From Paulinella micropora (lineage: Eukaryota > Cercozoa > Imbricatea > Euglyphida), in the NCBI GenBank assembly GCA_009731375.1, contig BJOX01000246.1, positions 667,810 to 731,251 on the forward strand: 63,442 bases of DNA. The letters are read 5' to 3'. Position 1 is the first letter of the stretch; each line of letters starts with the position of its first letter. Positions 48,869-57,587 of this stretch are shown in pieces. The notes beneath the pieces are model-generated. The model saw nothing but the letters and a program-made list of their open reading frames with translations. It ran no database searches and had not been told where the DNA came from. Position numbers and translations under genes: made by a program.

Positions 48869-49146
48869 AGTCTCGTGTTCTTGAAGTAGAACTAAAGACT
48901 GAGGAAAAAAAAGTAGAGCACGAATTGGAAGATAACTGGAATTGTTGTTGTATAAAAAACAGACCAACCGACAGCCGACTTATTAAATACTTATTTCAAA
49001 TGGGTATCATCGTTGCCATTATAACTCTTTGTATCGTGAGGCTATCTGAAAAGAACTTGCAGTGTGAGGTTGCTAACACTTATGTCGGAATTTTGACATT
49101 GCTTATTGGTATCTGCCTTCCATCGCCTTCTTCAAGTAAGAAGTGA
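48826..49146 (+). pseudogene. Small two-TM protein, 5' end inverted away
   Basis: Homologue of E1 16235-16534: PELKSRVLEVELKTEEKKVE, CCC cluster, then two hydrophobic segments (GIIVAIITLCIVRL, TYVGILTLLIGICL). The first ~12 codons of the present ORF come from inverted fibre DNA; the natural start lies reversed near 48505-48520. A fused protein could still be made from the ATG at 48826. Confidence 0.75.
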
Positions 49147-49150
49147 GCAT

Positions 49151-49396
49151 TCATAGGTATGTGTCATACCATCTATTATCGCCAGCACACATTAAAGGCA
49201 AAGCCTCATCAAAACTACGACACATATTATTTCCGTTATTTATGAAAACACACTTAAACCCTGTATCTACCCCTTGCTTTATACAATAAGCACACGATTC
49301 ATTCTTTTTTTCGCTTACCCGTGAGTAAAAGTCGCAGGCAGTCCGCGAAAATATTTTTGTTATTAAAAAGTTTATCATCAGTAATAATATAATCAT
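49151..49396 (-). CDS. Secreted cysteine-rich protein
   Basis: 81 aa. Hydrophobic leader MIILLLMINFLITKIF, then CDFYSRVSEKKNESCAYC, GFKCVFINNGNNMCRSFDEA, LPLMC. It keeps the cysteine spacing of the E1 protein at 17223-17474, with much higher identity in the mature part than in the leader. It lies tail-to-tail with the TM gene, as in E1. Confidence 0.75.
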   Translation of the reverse strand: MIILLLMINFLITKIFSRTACDFYSRVSEKKNESCAYCIKQGVDTGFKCVFINNGNNMCRSFDEALPLMCAGDNRWYDTYL

Positions 49397-49453
49397 GGCT
49401 GACTATAAATACCAAAAGATTATTTTTCTGAGCAATGATTTTGCTGGAAGCAA

Positions 49454-49732
49454 ATGTCATTCACACCGACCAAAATGAATGTTAAGTTTATTCATTATAC
49501 GAACGACCAGAGGGAAACCAAAACCAGAATTCTTTATATGGACAGAATTGGAATTATCGGCACATTTGCTGATAGTAATATAGCAAACATTTCAAACCTT
49601 AGTTATAATTTAGGTGTCGTCGGGTGGACAGACGGACAATATACATTTAAAGTCCTTGAAACTGACAGCGGAAATATTGATACAGGAAATTTAGCGGGAA
49701 GAATTGTTGTGTGTTTGGAATTCTTAGGCTGA
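49454..49732 (+). CDS. Hypothetical beta-rich protein
   Basis: 92 aa (or 85 from the second ATG at 49475): KFIHYTNDQRETKTRILYMD, GIIGTFADSNIANISNLSYN, AGRIVVCLEFLG. Predicted mostly strands; small structural protein possible. It ends inside hairpin pair B, directly upstream of the ATPase. Confidence 0.55.
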   Translation: MSFTPTKMNVKFIHYTNDQRETKTRILYMDRIGIIGTFADSNIANISNLSYNLGVVGWTDGQYTFKVLETDSGNIDTGNLAGRIVVCLEFLG

Positions 49733-49853
49733 TATTTGTTTCAGACTACGTCTTCAACAAACATCGACAACCGATTTAATTTAAACAATAAAGAAAAAAC
49801 GATGTTTTAGAATAAGAGAGAGTGCGGAGCACGAATCGCAATTCTAAAATATC
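49731..49853 (+). promoter_or_regulatory. Hairpin pair B (before packaging ATPase)
   Basis: Hairpin 49731-49766 (gatatttgtt...aacaaacatcg), a 33-nt AT-rich spacer, hairpin 49800-49853 (cgatgttttagaat...attctaaaatatc), then a single A and the ATPase ATG at 49855. The inner loop of the second hairpin is the same sequence family as in pairs A and D. Confidence 0.88.
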
Positions 49854-49854
49854 A

Positions 49855-50664
49855 ATGGAAAAGATTAACAATGTCAAGGTGAAGCCAGTAAAACAAGAGG
49901 GGGATGGAAACAAAAAAGCAAAAGGTTATAAATTATTCAACGAGCCGTATGCCAACATATTTCTACTCGCCCGTAAGAAGAGCGGGAAAACAACAGCACT
50001 CTTTGAAATACTGAAACGGACTACAGACAGAAAAACCCGTATTGTCATTATTGCTTCAACAATTCACAAGGACTACATTTATAAAGCAATGGTTAAGCAC
50101 TTTAAGAGCAGGGGAAACCCAATGTCAATATATACCTTTCTTAAATCAGATGGTGTAAATGTGATAGACTATGAACTTGACAAACTGAATAGACAGGACG
50201 AGCAACACGAAGGAGAAATCAAAGATGAAGAACCGATGGAGAAACCACAATTTCTTTATTTCGGAAAGGAAAAGAAAAAAGAAGAAGGAGGTGAGAAGAA
50301 AGAGAGACCAAGTAAGTATATTTCACCAGAGGTTGTTTTTGTTTTGGACGATTTAGGGAGCGGATTAAGAGATAAATCCGTGAGTGATTTGTTAAAAAAG
50401 AACGGACACTATAAAAGTAAGGTGATTATGTCTAGTCAGTATTTGAATGACCTACGGCCAGAAGCCATTAAGCAGTTAGATTATTTGTTAATCTTTCCGG
50501 GTCAGTCTCAGGATAAAATGGAACTCGTGTATAAACACTTAGACTTATCTTTTGATTTTGATTATTTTCTTCAAAAGTATCACGAGGCTACAAAGGAGAG
50601 ATTTAATTTTCTTTATGTCTCAAGTGTTAATGATGAGTTAAGAAAAATTTTGCCTATCGCATGA
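49855..50664 (+). CDS. A32-like packaging ATPase
   Basis: 269 aa from the ATG right after hairpin pair B. Walker A LLARKKSGKTTALFEIL (about residues 33-49), Walker B VVFVLDDLGSGL, sensor-like VIMSSQYLNDLRPEAIKQ, then LLIFPGQSQ. Poxvirus-A32/Polinton-type ATPase that would pump genomic DNA into capsids. An intact ORF. An acidic/lysine-rich insert lies at about residues 110-155. Followed directly by hairpin pair C. Confidence 0.88.
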   Translation: MEKINNVKVKPVKQEGDGNKKAKGYKLFNEPYANIFLLARKKSGKTTALFEILKRTTDRKTRIVIIASTIHKDYIYKAMVKHFKSRGNPMSIYTFLKSDGVNVIDYELDKLNRQDEQHEGEIKDEEPMEKPQFLYFGKEKKKEEGGEKKERPSKYISPEVVFVLDDLGSGLRDKSVSDLLKKNGHYKSKVIMSSQYLNDLRPEAIKQLDYLLIFPGQSQDKMELVYKHLDLSFDFDYFLQKYHEATKERFNFLYVSSVNDELRKILPIA

Positions 50665-50670
50665 AATAAT

Positions 50671-50818
50671 GATATTTATCAACTACACTCTCATTCGTTT
50701 CACTCACAAGTCCCGAAGGGACGTTGTGACGCTGCGCTCACATCTCGTTTGTTGATAAACATCGTGAAAAAGTAAAAACGATGTTTTACGAAACCGCGTA
50801 GCGGGTGAATAAAATATC
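50671..50818 (+). promoter_or_regulatory. Hairpin pair C (after packaging ATPase)
   Basis: Hairpin 50671-50764 (gatatttatcaac...gttgataaacatcg, with a nested gtcccgaagggac), a 14-nt spacer, hairpin 50779-50818 (cgatgttttacg...gtgaataaaatatc). The text taatgatatt just after the ATPase stop is the same as in pairs A and D. Confidence 0.88.
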
Positions 50819-50854
50819 AAATAATATTTTTAGAATTATTTGTTTATTTTTGCT

Positions 50855-50878
50855 GAAAAGATTTTGTAAAATCTTTTC
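50855..50878 (+). promoter_or_regulatory. Leader hairpin before small virion protein
   Basis: gaaaagatttt-gt-aaaatcttttc, a perfect stem ending six bases before the ATG at 50885. Confidence 0.7.
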
Positions 50879-50884
50879 TAATAT

Positions 50885-51196
50885 ATGCCAGTATCACCAG
50901 TGATAATTTCACAACCATCAGGATATAACATCGGATACAATCCATCAATGCCACAGAAGGGAGGAAAAAAGAAAACTAAGAAGAAGGGATGTGGTCAAAA
51001 GGGAGGAAAGATTAACTGGGCTAAGGTCCGAAAAACCGCAATGGCTGTTAATAAATTCCTTCGCGATAACAAGATTATTTCAAAGACCGCTAATGCCCTT
51101 GGCGATGTCGGGGTTCCATATGCGTCTCGTATTGGGTCTACCGCCGCAAAACTTGGTTATGGTAAGCAACGAGGAGGTGCTGTAAAGGTTCATTAA
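50885..51196 (+). CDS. Small basic virion protein (adenovirus pX/pVI-like motif)
   Basis: 103 aa: MPVSPVIISQPSGYNIGYNP, a GGKKKTKKKG basic block, then KVRKTAMAVNKFLRDNKIIS and GVPYASRIGSTAAKLGYGKQ, ending RGG. A short amphipathic helix plus a Gly-Tyr-Gly-Lys tail resembles small core or membrane-active proteins of Polintons and adenoviruses. Similarity judged by eye; could instead be a generic DNA-condensing protein. Confidence 0.6.
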   Translation: MPVSPVIISQPSGYNIGYNPSMPQKGGKKKTKKKGCGQKGGKINWAKVRKTAMAVNKFLRDNKIISKTANALGDVGVPYASRIGSTAAKLGYGKQRGGAVKVH

Positions 51197-51245
51197 ATAT
51201 TTTGTTTCAAATTCTAAAACTAAGAAATGTTTTTTTGATAATATA

Positions 51246-52392
51246 ATGGGTTCGGCTAAGACTAATAAGAAAAGGCTAAGGTAAGACCCCCGCGAGTGTA
51301 TAGGAATAAGAGCGGGAGACCTTATATTATCCAGAAGGGTAAAAAATATTATCTTAATTTTGGTAAGAAAACAAATGATATGAGCACACTTCAAATTGTT
51401 AAGTTGTTTTTGAAGTATATTGGTAAGCCGAGGCCACAAAGGCAGGGCCGCAAACCAAGGGAAAAAATAATCAAATCTGATTTCAATCGTCTTGAACACG
51501 AGAACAGAAACCAGATACAAAGCAACTTACAAAAGAAATATGAGTTAATACATGACGAGGAAGAAAAGGAAAAGAAGAAGAGGAAAGATGTGATAGAAGA
51601 AAAGAAAAGGCAAGACCGAAAGGAAATAGCGGATCGTCAAGAAAGGGATCATGAAAATAAGAGACTACATCGTACAGAGATAGCAGACGCAACAGAAAGA
51701 CAAGACGAAATAAAAAGAGAAATAAAGAAGGAGCAAAAACTTATAGAAGATGTAAAGTTTGAACACGATAGGAAACAAAAACTATTACTATTACAACAGC
51801 CACAATATCAACCGCAGTTTATACAAGCGGTGAATAATCAACCACCTAAACCAGTAACGCCACTACCAAAACCCCCTCCTGCAGACGAACTAGATGAAAA
51901 CATAAAACTTTTAAAATCTGCTTATTTTACAGACGAAGAGATTAAAAAAATGACTAATAGTATGATACAAAAAACAGCAGATGGTATTAAATTATTGCAA
52001 CAGAAAAATGTAAAACTGACTGATATGAGGAAAGCACTAGCACACGCAGAAAAAAAGGGGGAAGCAACAGAAAAGGATGTTAAAAATTCACAATTTAAGC
52101 AAAAAATGAAAGATGCCTTATCAAAAAAGTATTTACCAGAAATAAAAATCGTTGATTTATCGCGAGCCTTAAAAAGGAAACTTGAAATGGACGGACATAA
52201 AAAATTGAAACATAGAGAAAATAGCGAATGGATTATGGCGATGGTAAAAAGGTTTAATATTAATGTAGGAANNNNNNNNNNATAAAAAAATAGCAGATTA
52301 TGCTAAGTATGATGAGTATATGGGGAACCAAGGAGGGGCAGGTAGGAAATTACACCATACATTGGACGAAATGGGCGAAAATGGTATTGTAA
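51246..52392 (+). pseudogene. Large virion protein, N-terminal part (cut by inversion)
   Basis: ATG at 51246 (MGSAKTNKKRLR) shifts to KAKVRPPRVYRNKSGRPYII and then a long open frame: QKGKKYYLNFGKKTNDMSTL, a charged coiled coil (about residues 60-175 of the open frame), a Pro-rich linker (PKPVTPLPKPPPADELDENI) and a helical C-part. After the 10-N joint it continues KKIADYAKYDEYMGNQGGAG to the breakpoint near 52392. The remainder lies reversed at 54477-54944. Probably a minor capsid or scaffold protein. Confidence 0.65.
52272..52281. other. 10-N scaffold joint in E2
   Basis: Ten undetermined bases inside the large virion-protein gene, about 110 bp before the inversion breakpoint. Confidence 0.95.
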
Positions 52393-53081
52393 AGCATACC
52401 GAGAGTAATCTTAACAGCGATAGAAGGCTCAGCAGAAGTAGCCGCACCACCAGAGAAATACTTAGCCTCATTATATTCAACATTAACAAGGCTATAGGTT
52501 CCAGCAGTGCCATCAGATAGAGCGGAATCGTCGTGGCGACGAGCATTTGCACTAGGCACTTTGTAGTATGTTTGAATTGCGTCTCTAGCAGTATCGTAGG
52601 CTACTGCAGTATCAATTGCTCGCCTTTCTGCTCTACTTCCGATAATAATCTTTCCTGCATTACACTTTTGAAGCATACATCCCACACCACTTCCATTATC
52701 GTGGTTTTCAAGTGTCAGAAAGTCCTTCATAGAAGTTTCTGCCTTCCAAATAATCTTTGTAAAATTACTAACTTCATTTACATCGCACAGATAAACACCG
52801 CTACGGGTTTGAAGTTGAATTTGTCTAATAGGAGCCAGACAATCCATATAGCATTTGTTATAGTTCGCTGTAATTGCTGGTGGGGCATAAGTAAAACTCA
52901 AGACAGAGCGGGCTAAGTTAAATTGCCTGCTGATAAGGTCAAAGTTGTTTTCTTGTCCTCCTGCGGTAGTAACAGTAATAGCTCCCGCACCTTCTCGCGG
53001 AGTTAGTTTATTCAAACGATACGAAGCACTGATGTAGTCGGTTCTAAAAAAGTCTAGTTCGCCTCCGTGTTGAGTTGGCAT
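52393..53081 (-). pseudogene. MCP: Major capsid protein, N-terminal half (inverted)
   Basis: Starts MPTQHGGELDFFRTDYISAS at 53081 and includes FDLISRQFNLARSVLSFTYA, CYMDCLAPIRQIQLQTRSG and IAVKITLGMLYN at the breakpoint. The C-terminal half continues on the other strand at 54946 (MRIVWQQTPKIYYYN). Joined across the inversion they give one ~480-aa double-jelly-roll-sized protein. Assigned as MCP by size, position next to penton and protease, and strand-rich pattern; different from the E1 MCP. Confidence 0.7.
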
Positions 53082-53170
53082 TTTTGTTTTTTTAGGCAGT
53101 TGTGAAAATTAACTAATTCACCAGAATATATTTATAGAAAAAGTATAATTTAAAAATTAAATTAATTACC

Positions 53171-53818
53171 TTACCTCACCTTTAACAAATTAAAAAATGA
53201 TGTAAATAAATTAAAATAATTAGTCTCTCTGTAAATCAACAAAGTCATTACAATGCCGAGCCCATTGAGGTTAATGGGTTGGTCGTTTTCGTCTGTAAGA
53301 TAAAACCGATACACATTATTTGAACTGGCGGATAAACTCTTACCATACTCCGACCCACTTCCGTCGTATATAACGGCTCCAAATGGAATTTCGTTGGCCG
53401 TGTATATTTCTTGTAGCACATGATTATCTCCTTCACCAACTAAGTCCGATTGAAGGTATAAAGTCTTTTCGCCAGTTAAAATAATTACATTTGGCGATTT
53501 AATAAAATCATTAGCGAAGAAATATGTTGAATTTCTATCAAAACCCATAACCTCGTGAATACGGGTATCACCATCAAATATAAACCGCGGTTGAATACCT
53601 CCGTTATTTGAAACACTGAATGTTAATTTACCATCCTCCGCTTCTGTGTTTGTATTGTTGCTTGAGACAACATAAGTATAGTCATTCGGACTTTCTGTCG
53701 TCAGTACCTCCGACAACTTATTTTTTAAATTGTTCATTGTGTAGTTTCCCTCAGGTATCGTAATTAAAGCCTCATACCCGTCTTCGGATAATGTAAAAGT
53801 ATTATATGGTGAAGCCAC
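53171..53818 (-). CDS. Penton (single jelly roll) protein
   Basis: 215 aa: MASPYNTFTLSEDGYEALIT, IPEGNYTMNNLKNKLSEVL (a conserved start of PLV/virophage minor capsid proteins), FIFDGDTRIHEVMGFDRNST, NVIILTGEKTLYLQSDL, LNGLGIVMTLLIYRE near the end. Intact. Fivefold-vertex protein by family. Upstream of MCP in the same direction once the inversion is reversed. 53082-53170 and 53819-54005 are AT-rich without genes. Confidence 0.75.
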   Translation of the reverse strand: MASPYNTFTLSEDGYEALITIPEGNYTMNNLKNKLSEVLTTESPNDYTYVVSSNNTNTEAEDGKLTFSVSNNGGIQPRFIFDGDTRIHEVMGFDRNSTYFFANDFIKSPNVIILTGEKTLYLQSDLVGEGDNHVLQEIYTANEIPFGAVIYDGSGSEYGKSLSASSNNVYRFYLTDENDQPINLNGLGIVMTLLIYRETNYFNLFTSFFNLLKVR

Positions 53819-54005
53819 CGAATAATACGACTTCGGTACATATCTATGAAGAACTTTACAATGTGTGGGATTGTCTAGTGATTTTAAGTTTTATTCGTGT
53901 GTAAAGTCGCTGTCTGTGCCAGTTATCCTATTTTTACTATTTATGTAATAGATCCCACTCGCACGGCCTCCCTTCTACTCCATTGTATATCATATAAATA
54001 ATATT

Positions 54006-54476
54006 TCAGATAAATGTATCAAAATTACCATACCCATTCTGTGCTTTTAATTTCTCCGCTTCTTCTTCTTTAAGGTCTGTATAACCGCTAGCAAACTTAA
54101 ACCTGTTTCCTTTCGCCCGCTCCATTAAAAATCTCATACTATGCCAACCGCATGTGTCTGAGGTGTTTGATTGTTGCTTTACTTGATTGACCTTCATTAA
54201 CAAATAACTATCGGGATGGCTTTTGTCTATTAGTTGTTTCATTTGTTGTTGAAAGTCTTCAGTTGGTTTATATAGGGCTAGCGGGTCGTATATCTCTATA
54301 CTTCTATCGCCATCTAAAGAGCAGTAAACTGCGATCCAATGAGACCCCGCTTGTTTGTGATTGTCCAAAGTCATAATAAATCCATATCGCGTTCTGCTTC
54401 CTGGCTTCAACTTGTAAATTTCATCACTGGCTATTGCTCCGAGATACCATCCATATTTTTTCGTTTTGTCATCTAT
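54006..54476 (-). pseudogene. Ulp1/adenain-like cysteine protease
   Basis: Catalytic elements: His in GSHWIAVYCSLDGD, acidic EIYDPLAL, Gln in VNQVKQQSNTSD and Cys in TCGWHSMRFLMERAKG. The longest ATG ORF (54006-54410) lacks KKYGWYLGAIASDEIYKLKP, which lies upstream in frame. That frame runs back through a TAA to GRGLMTN of the neighbouring gene, so the TAA may be a mutated Gln codon and the two may be one ORF. Family role: maturation cleavage of virion proteins. Catalytic residues present; the start is damaged. Confidence 0.82.
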
Positions 54477-54944
54477 TTAATTAGTCATTAGTCCCCGCCC
54501 CTCTCCCTCTTGCTGTGGTTGCTCTGGTTGTGGCTCTGGTTGTGAGGGGACAAGCCCCTCCAAATCGCTTCGCTCTTGCTGACCGACAATATCTTCGATA
54601 TTGCTTACGCTCTTTCGAGCAGTAAAGGTCGCATCTTCAACTTCGTTGGAGTCTGGCTGTGGCTCTAATGGAGTGATAATGGTTGACTCCGCGACGCTCG
54701 GGGGTATGATTGTCTCCGCTACACTCGGGGGTATGGTAATTGGTGGCATTCCTTCATCAATATTTAAATCTGTTGAAACTTGTTTATCTAAATTTGGATC
54801 GGAAATCATTTTGTTCGTTAGAGTATTTACAAAATCATGTTTGTTCATTGTGTGTTTCCAATCTTTGCGGGCTAAGTATTTTTTTATTTTCGCTATTGAA
54901 AATAATTTATTAATCTTGATAAGACTATTATGTTTCCAAAGATT
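54477..54944 (-). pseudogene. Large virion protein, C-terminal part (inverted)
   Basis: SLIKINKLFSIAKIKKYLAR, DWKHTMNKHDFVNTLTNKMI, two copies of IPPSVAE, then a Gln/Pro/Glu-rich end (SQPEPQPEQPQQEGEGRG). It continues the frame of 51246-52392 if the inversion is reversed. The present ATG at 54968 lies outside the inverted block and is probably accidental. Confidence 0.65.
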
Positions 54945-54945
54945 T

Positions 54946-55664
54946 TGAATATGAGGATTGTATGGCAACAGACCCCTAAAATTTATTATTACAATAACGA
55001 TGCTTCGTCACCGGGTGGAGGAGTGCTTGAAGCTGCCGCTGGTAATGTAACTGTTTCTAGTCTTAACTTGTTCCTTGCTGTAGAAACTAATCCCGATGTC
55101 ATTCAATCAATTCAACAAAAGGTGGCGAGTGCTGAAGGTATGAGTTTTAATATTGATTATCCTTATGTGTATAAAAATTCCATTGCTCAATCCACTACAC
55201 AAAACATTATTCTCCGCTTTGATAGGGGGCATGGTAAAAGGTTGAAGAAAATTTATCACACACTCTTTCACAACACCGAAAACAAGAATACCGCTTATGA
55301 TATTGATAACAGAGCAACCGCTAAGACTACCAGTTTCCACACCACACTTGACGGGGCACGACTTCAGGAATTTGAAATATTTCCCGCTAGTTTTGAAGAT
55401 TATATGTGCTTGAAACCTAAACTTGAAGGTTCTGTTTTGATGAATTCAAATGTGTATCAATACAACTGGTTCTGGGTTGATACTTGGGATAATACTCGCC
55501 CGCTGTGGAGCAAAGACCAAAATGAAGTTAGCGGGCTTGACCTTTCCAATGAGAGGCGATGGGAGTTCATTAGCACTACACAGAATAATGCTCACCAGCA
55601 CGTAAGTGTAGCAATCACTCAGCGGGAGGTTCAGGTTAAGTCAAATATAATTTCCATTTCATAA
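54946..55664 (+). pseudogene. MCP: Major capsid protein, C-terminal half
   Basis: MRIVWQQTPKIYYYNNDASS, SLNLFLAVETNPDVIQSIQQ, IILRFDRGHGKRLKKIYHTL, VYQYNWFWVDTWDNTRPLW, VSVAITQREVQVKSNIISIS. Continuation of 52393-53081 across the inversion breakpoint. The ORF can start upstream at 54930, but those codons are reversed virion-protein DNA. Confidence 0.72.
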
Positions 55665-55706
55665 ACTGCCAAAAACAAAATTTTTTAAAAATTTAGATTT
55701 ATTTTT

Positions 55707-56963
55707 TTGTCTATATACAAACAAACAATGAAAACTCACCAGAGAAACTTAATCGCAGAAAATCCTGACGGAGAATTTATAAATGTCAGGGTCGGATATG
55801 ATGGTGATATTGAAACAAATAATTCAAAAACCGCTTTTGGCGAAGCAGTAGTAGGTCAATTAACACCAGTTTTACAAGAAATCTTTCCATATACCATTAA
55901 TAATGGGATATGGACAAAAAAGAAACAAAATCGTCTGTGTCATTTTTGAATAATATGGCTGAATTGAAAACAACTGCTGATGCTACGGCAGATACTGGTA
56001 AGTAAAAGGACAATAAAATATAGAACTGGAATGGGTGTCCTAGCCCGCTTTACTGCTCTATGGACAACGGATGATACAAAAGATTACTATTCATATATTG
56101 GAATAGGAAATGATCTCGTTGATGGATTTTATTTTTACAAAAATCAAGCAGGAATAAGTATTGCACATTGTAAAGGAGGTGCCGCAGTTTATATTGACCA
56201 GGTAGACTGGGACGACCCGTGCGATGGAACTTCGGCTATGCATGACTTACACTGGAGCAAAGGAAATGTATTTCAAATTCAATTTCAGTATATTGGGTTT
56301 GGTGCTATTAAGTTTTATATTAAAAATCCCATAACAGGATTATTTCAATTAGTTCATATGATTGACTATGCGAATGCTAATACTGGGGTAAGCCTGCGAA
56401 ATACAACATTACCTTTTACAGCAGTAATGAGAAATGATGCATCGAGTGGAATACAAACTCTTAAAACAGCGAGTGCCAGTTTATTCATTGAGGGAACTAA
56501 TACAATAAACACAAGTATAACAAACGAAGTGGAAGGAAGTAAAGCAGCAAACACCACTGAAAGTCTTATTATTAGTATCAGGAATAAAGCAACATTTGAT
56601 GCGGGCGGTGCTAATTTAACAAATTATTCAAATGTTTATCACACTTTGATAAGTATTACAAATGAAGATAGTAAGTCGAATGTTGTCAGAATGATATTAA
56701 ATGGAACACTAACTGGAGCAGGTTTTGCAGATTTTGATTCTAAGTATTCAATTGTAGATACTGACACAAAGGCGAGTGCTATCGCAAACGGAACAACAAT
56801 TTTTAAAATATATGTAAATAGTGCTTCAACTCAACAAATTAATCTTAGAAATTATGATATATACCTATCGCCGAGTAATGTATTAACTTTTACGCAGAAG
56901 TCTGTCTCTGCTGGTGGAGGAGGAAATGTCAATATTATTGCTAATTTTATTGAGGATCAATAG
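55707..56963 (+). pseudogene. Second fibre-like protein, frameshifted
   Basis: Homologue of E1 25438-26642. N-part HQRNLIAENPDGEFINVRVG and AFGEAVVGQLTPVLQEIFPY; after shifts near 55915 and 56003, SKRTIKYRTGMGVLARFTAL, SYIGIGNDLVDGFYFYKNQA, NVFQIQFQYIGFGAIKFYIK, then a long beta-rich part ending NVNIIANFIEDQ. Probable appendage or receptor-binding role. Last gene before the two minus-strand genes at the right end. Confidence 0.68.
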
Positions 56964-56996
56964 ATACAGAAAAAAAACAATGAAGGTAATGTGATA

Positions 56997-57458
56997 TTAG
57001 AGATATTTTTTTACCGCATCTTTGTTATTAAAATAAGGTTGTTGAATTAAATATTCAAGGTATGGTTTATCAATCTCAGCAACATTTTCAATTTTTATTT
57101 TTTTATACTTTCCATATTGAAGAAAAATATCGGTTTCATTTTGCTGGTATTCTTTCTTTAATATACATCCTTCTTCTGTACATGTAGCATTCGCTATCTC
57201 TTCACCAACATTAGCATTGATTTCAGTGATACTAGTCTCTTTTAAATCAGTTGTCTTAAAAGGTGTGATTTCTTCTTTGTCCGTTATGGTCTCCAATGGA
57301 ATAACTACTTTCACATTGTCATCCCTCTGCTTGTATTGTTCATAGAAAGAAACAATGTCAGGTTTAGTTCATTTAATCGAAGGTTTTTTAATTTCAATGT
57401 CAAGGTTCCATTTGTCAATTTCATTTAAGTAGTCTTGCTTGGTTGACAGGTCAGTCAT
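56997..57458 (-). pseudogene. FGKY-motif protein with in-frame TGA
   Basis: ATG at 57458, four bases from hairpin pair D. STKQDYLNEIDKW, then TGA at codon 30 (57369-57371), KPDIVSFYEQYKQRDDNVKV, ITEINANVGEEIANATC and a C-terminal IFLQYGKYKKIKIENVAEID, KPYLEYLIQQPYF. The GKYK...D.PYLEW pattern is the QSregVF/DUF3820-like motif. The N-terminal half matches E1 10887-11621. Function unknown; DUF3820 is sometimes linked to exonuclease-like proteins. Confidence 0.7.
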
Positions 57459-57459
57459 T

Positions 57460-57587
57460 GATATTTTAGAATTGCGCTTCGTGCTACGCACTGTCGCTTA
57501 TTCTAAAACATCGGAAAATTTTTAAGAAAAAATAATTAAAAGAAAAACGATGTTTTATGAAAACGCGTAGCGGGTGAATAAAATATC
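57460..57587 (-). promoter_or_regulatory. Hairpin pair D (between the two FGKY genes)
   Basis: On the minus strand: hairpin 57548-57587 (gatattttattcac...cataaaacatcg), a 34-nt AT-rich spacer, hairpin 57460-57513 (cgatgttttagaat...attctaaaatatc), one A, then the ATG at 57458. The first hairpin is almost the same as the second hairpin of pair C, reversed. Confidence 0.88.

Larger units (their letters stand above)
52393..54944. other. 2.55-kb inversion splitting MCP and virion-protein genes
   Basis: Left edge: gaaaatggtattgt meets aaagcataccgagag. Right edge: reversed gene text meets atgaggattgtatgg. Turning the block round restores both reading contexts (ENGI to SLIKINKLF, and ITLGMLYN to MRIVWQQTP) and puts virion protein, protease, penton and MCP in one direction. 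Confidence 0.85.

Noticed and set aside
28846-57371. Stop-codon reassignment (UGA or UAA read as sense) in the viruses or host
   Set aside because: In-frame TAA and TGA occur at unrelated positions, while both codons also end intact genes (COQ2 and MCP end in TGA, the 7764 gene in TGA, the 44499 gene in TAA). Decay or error explains them better.
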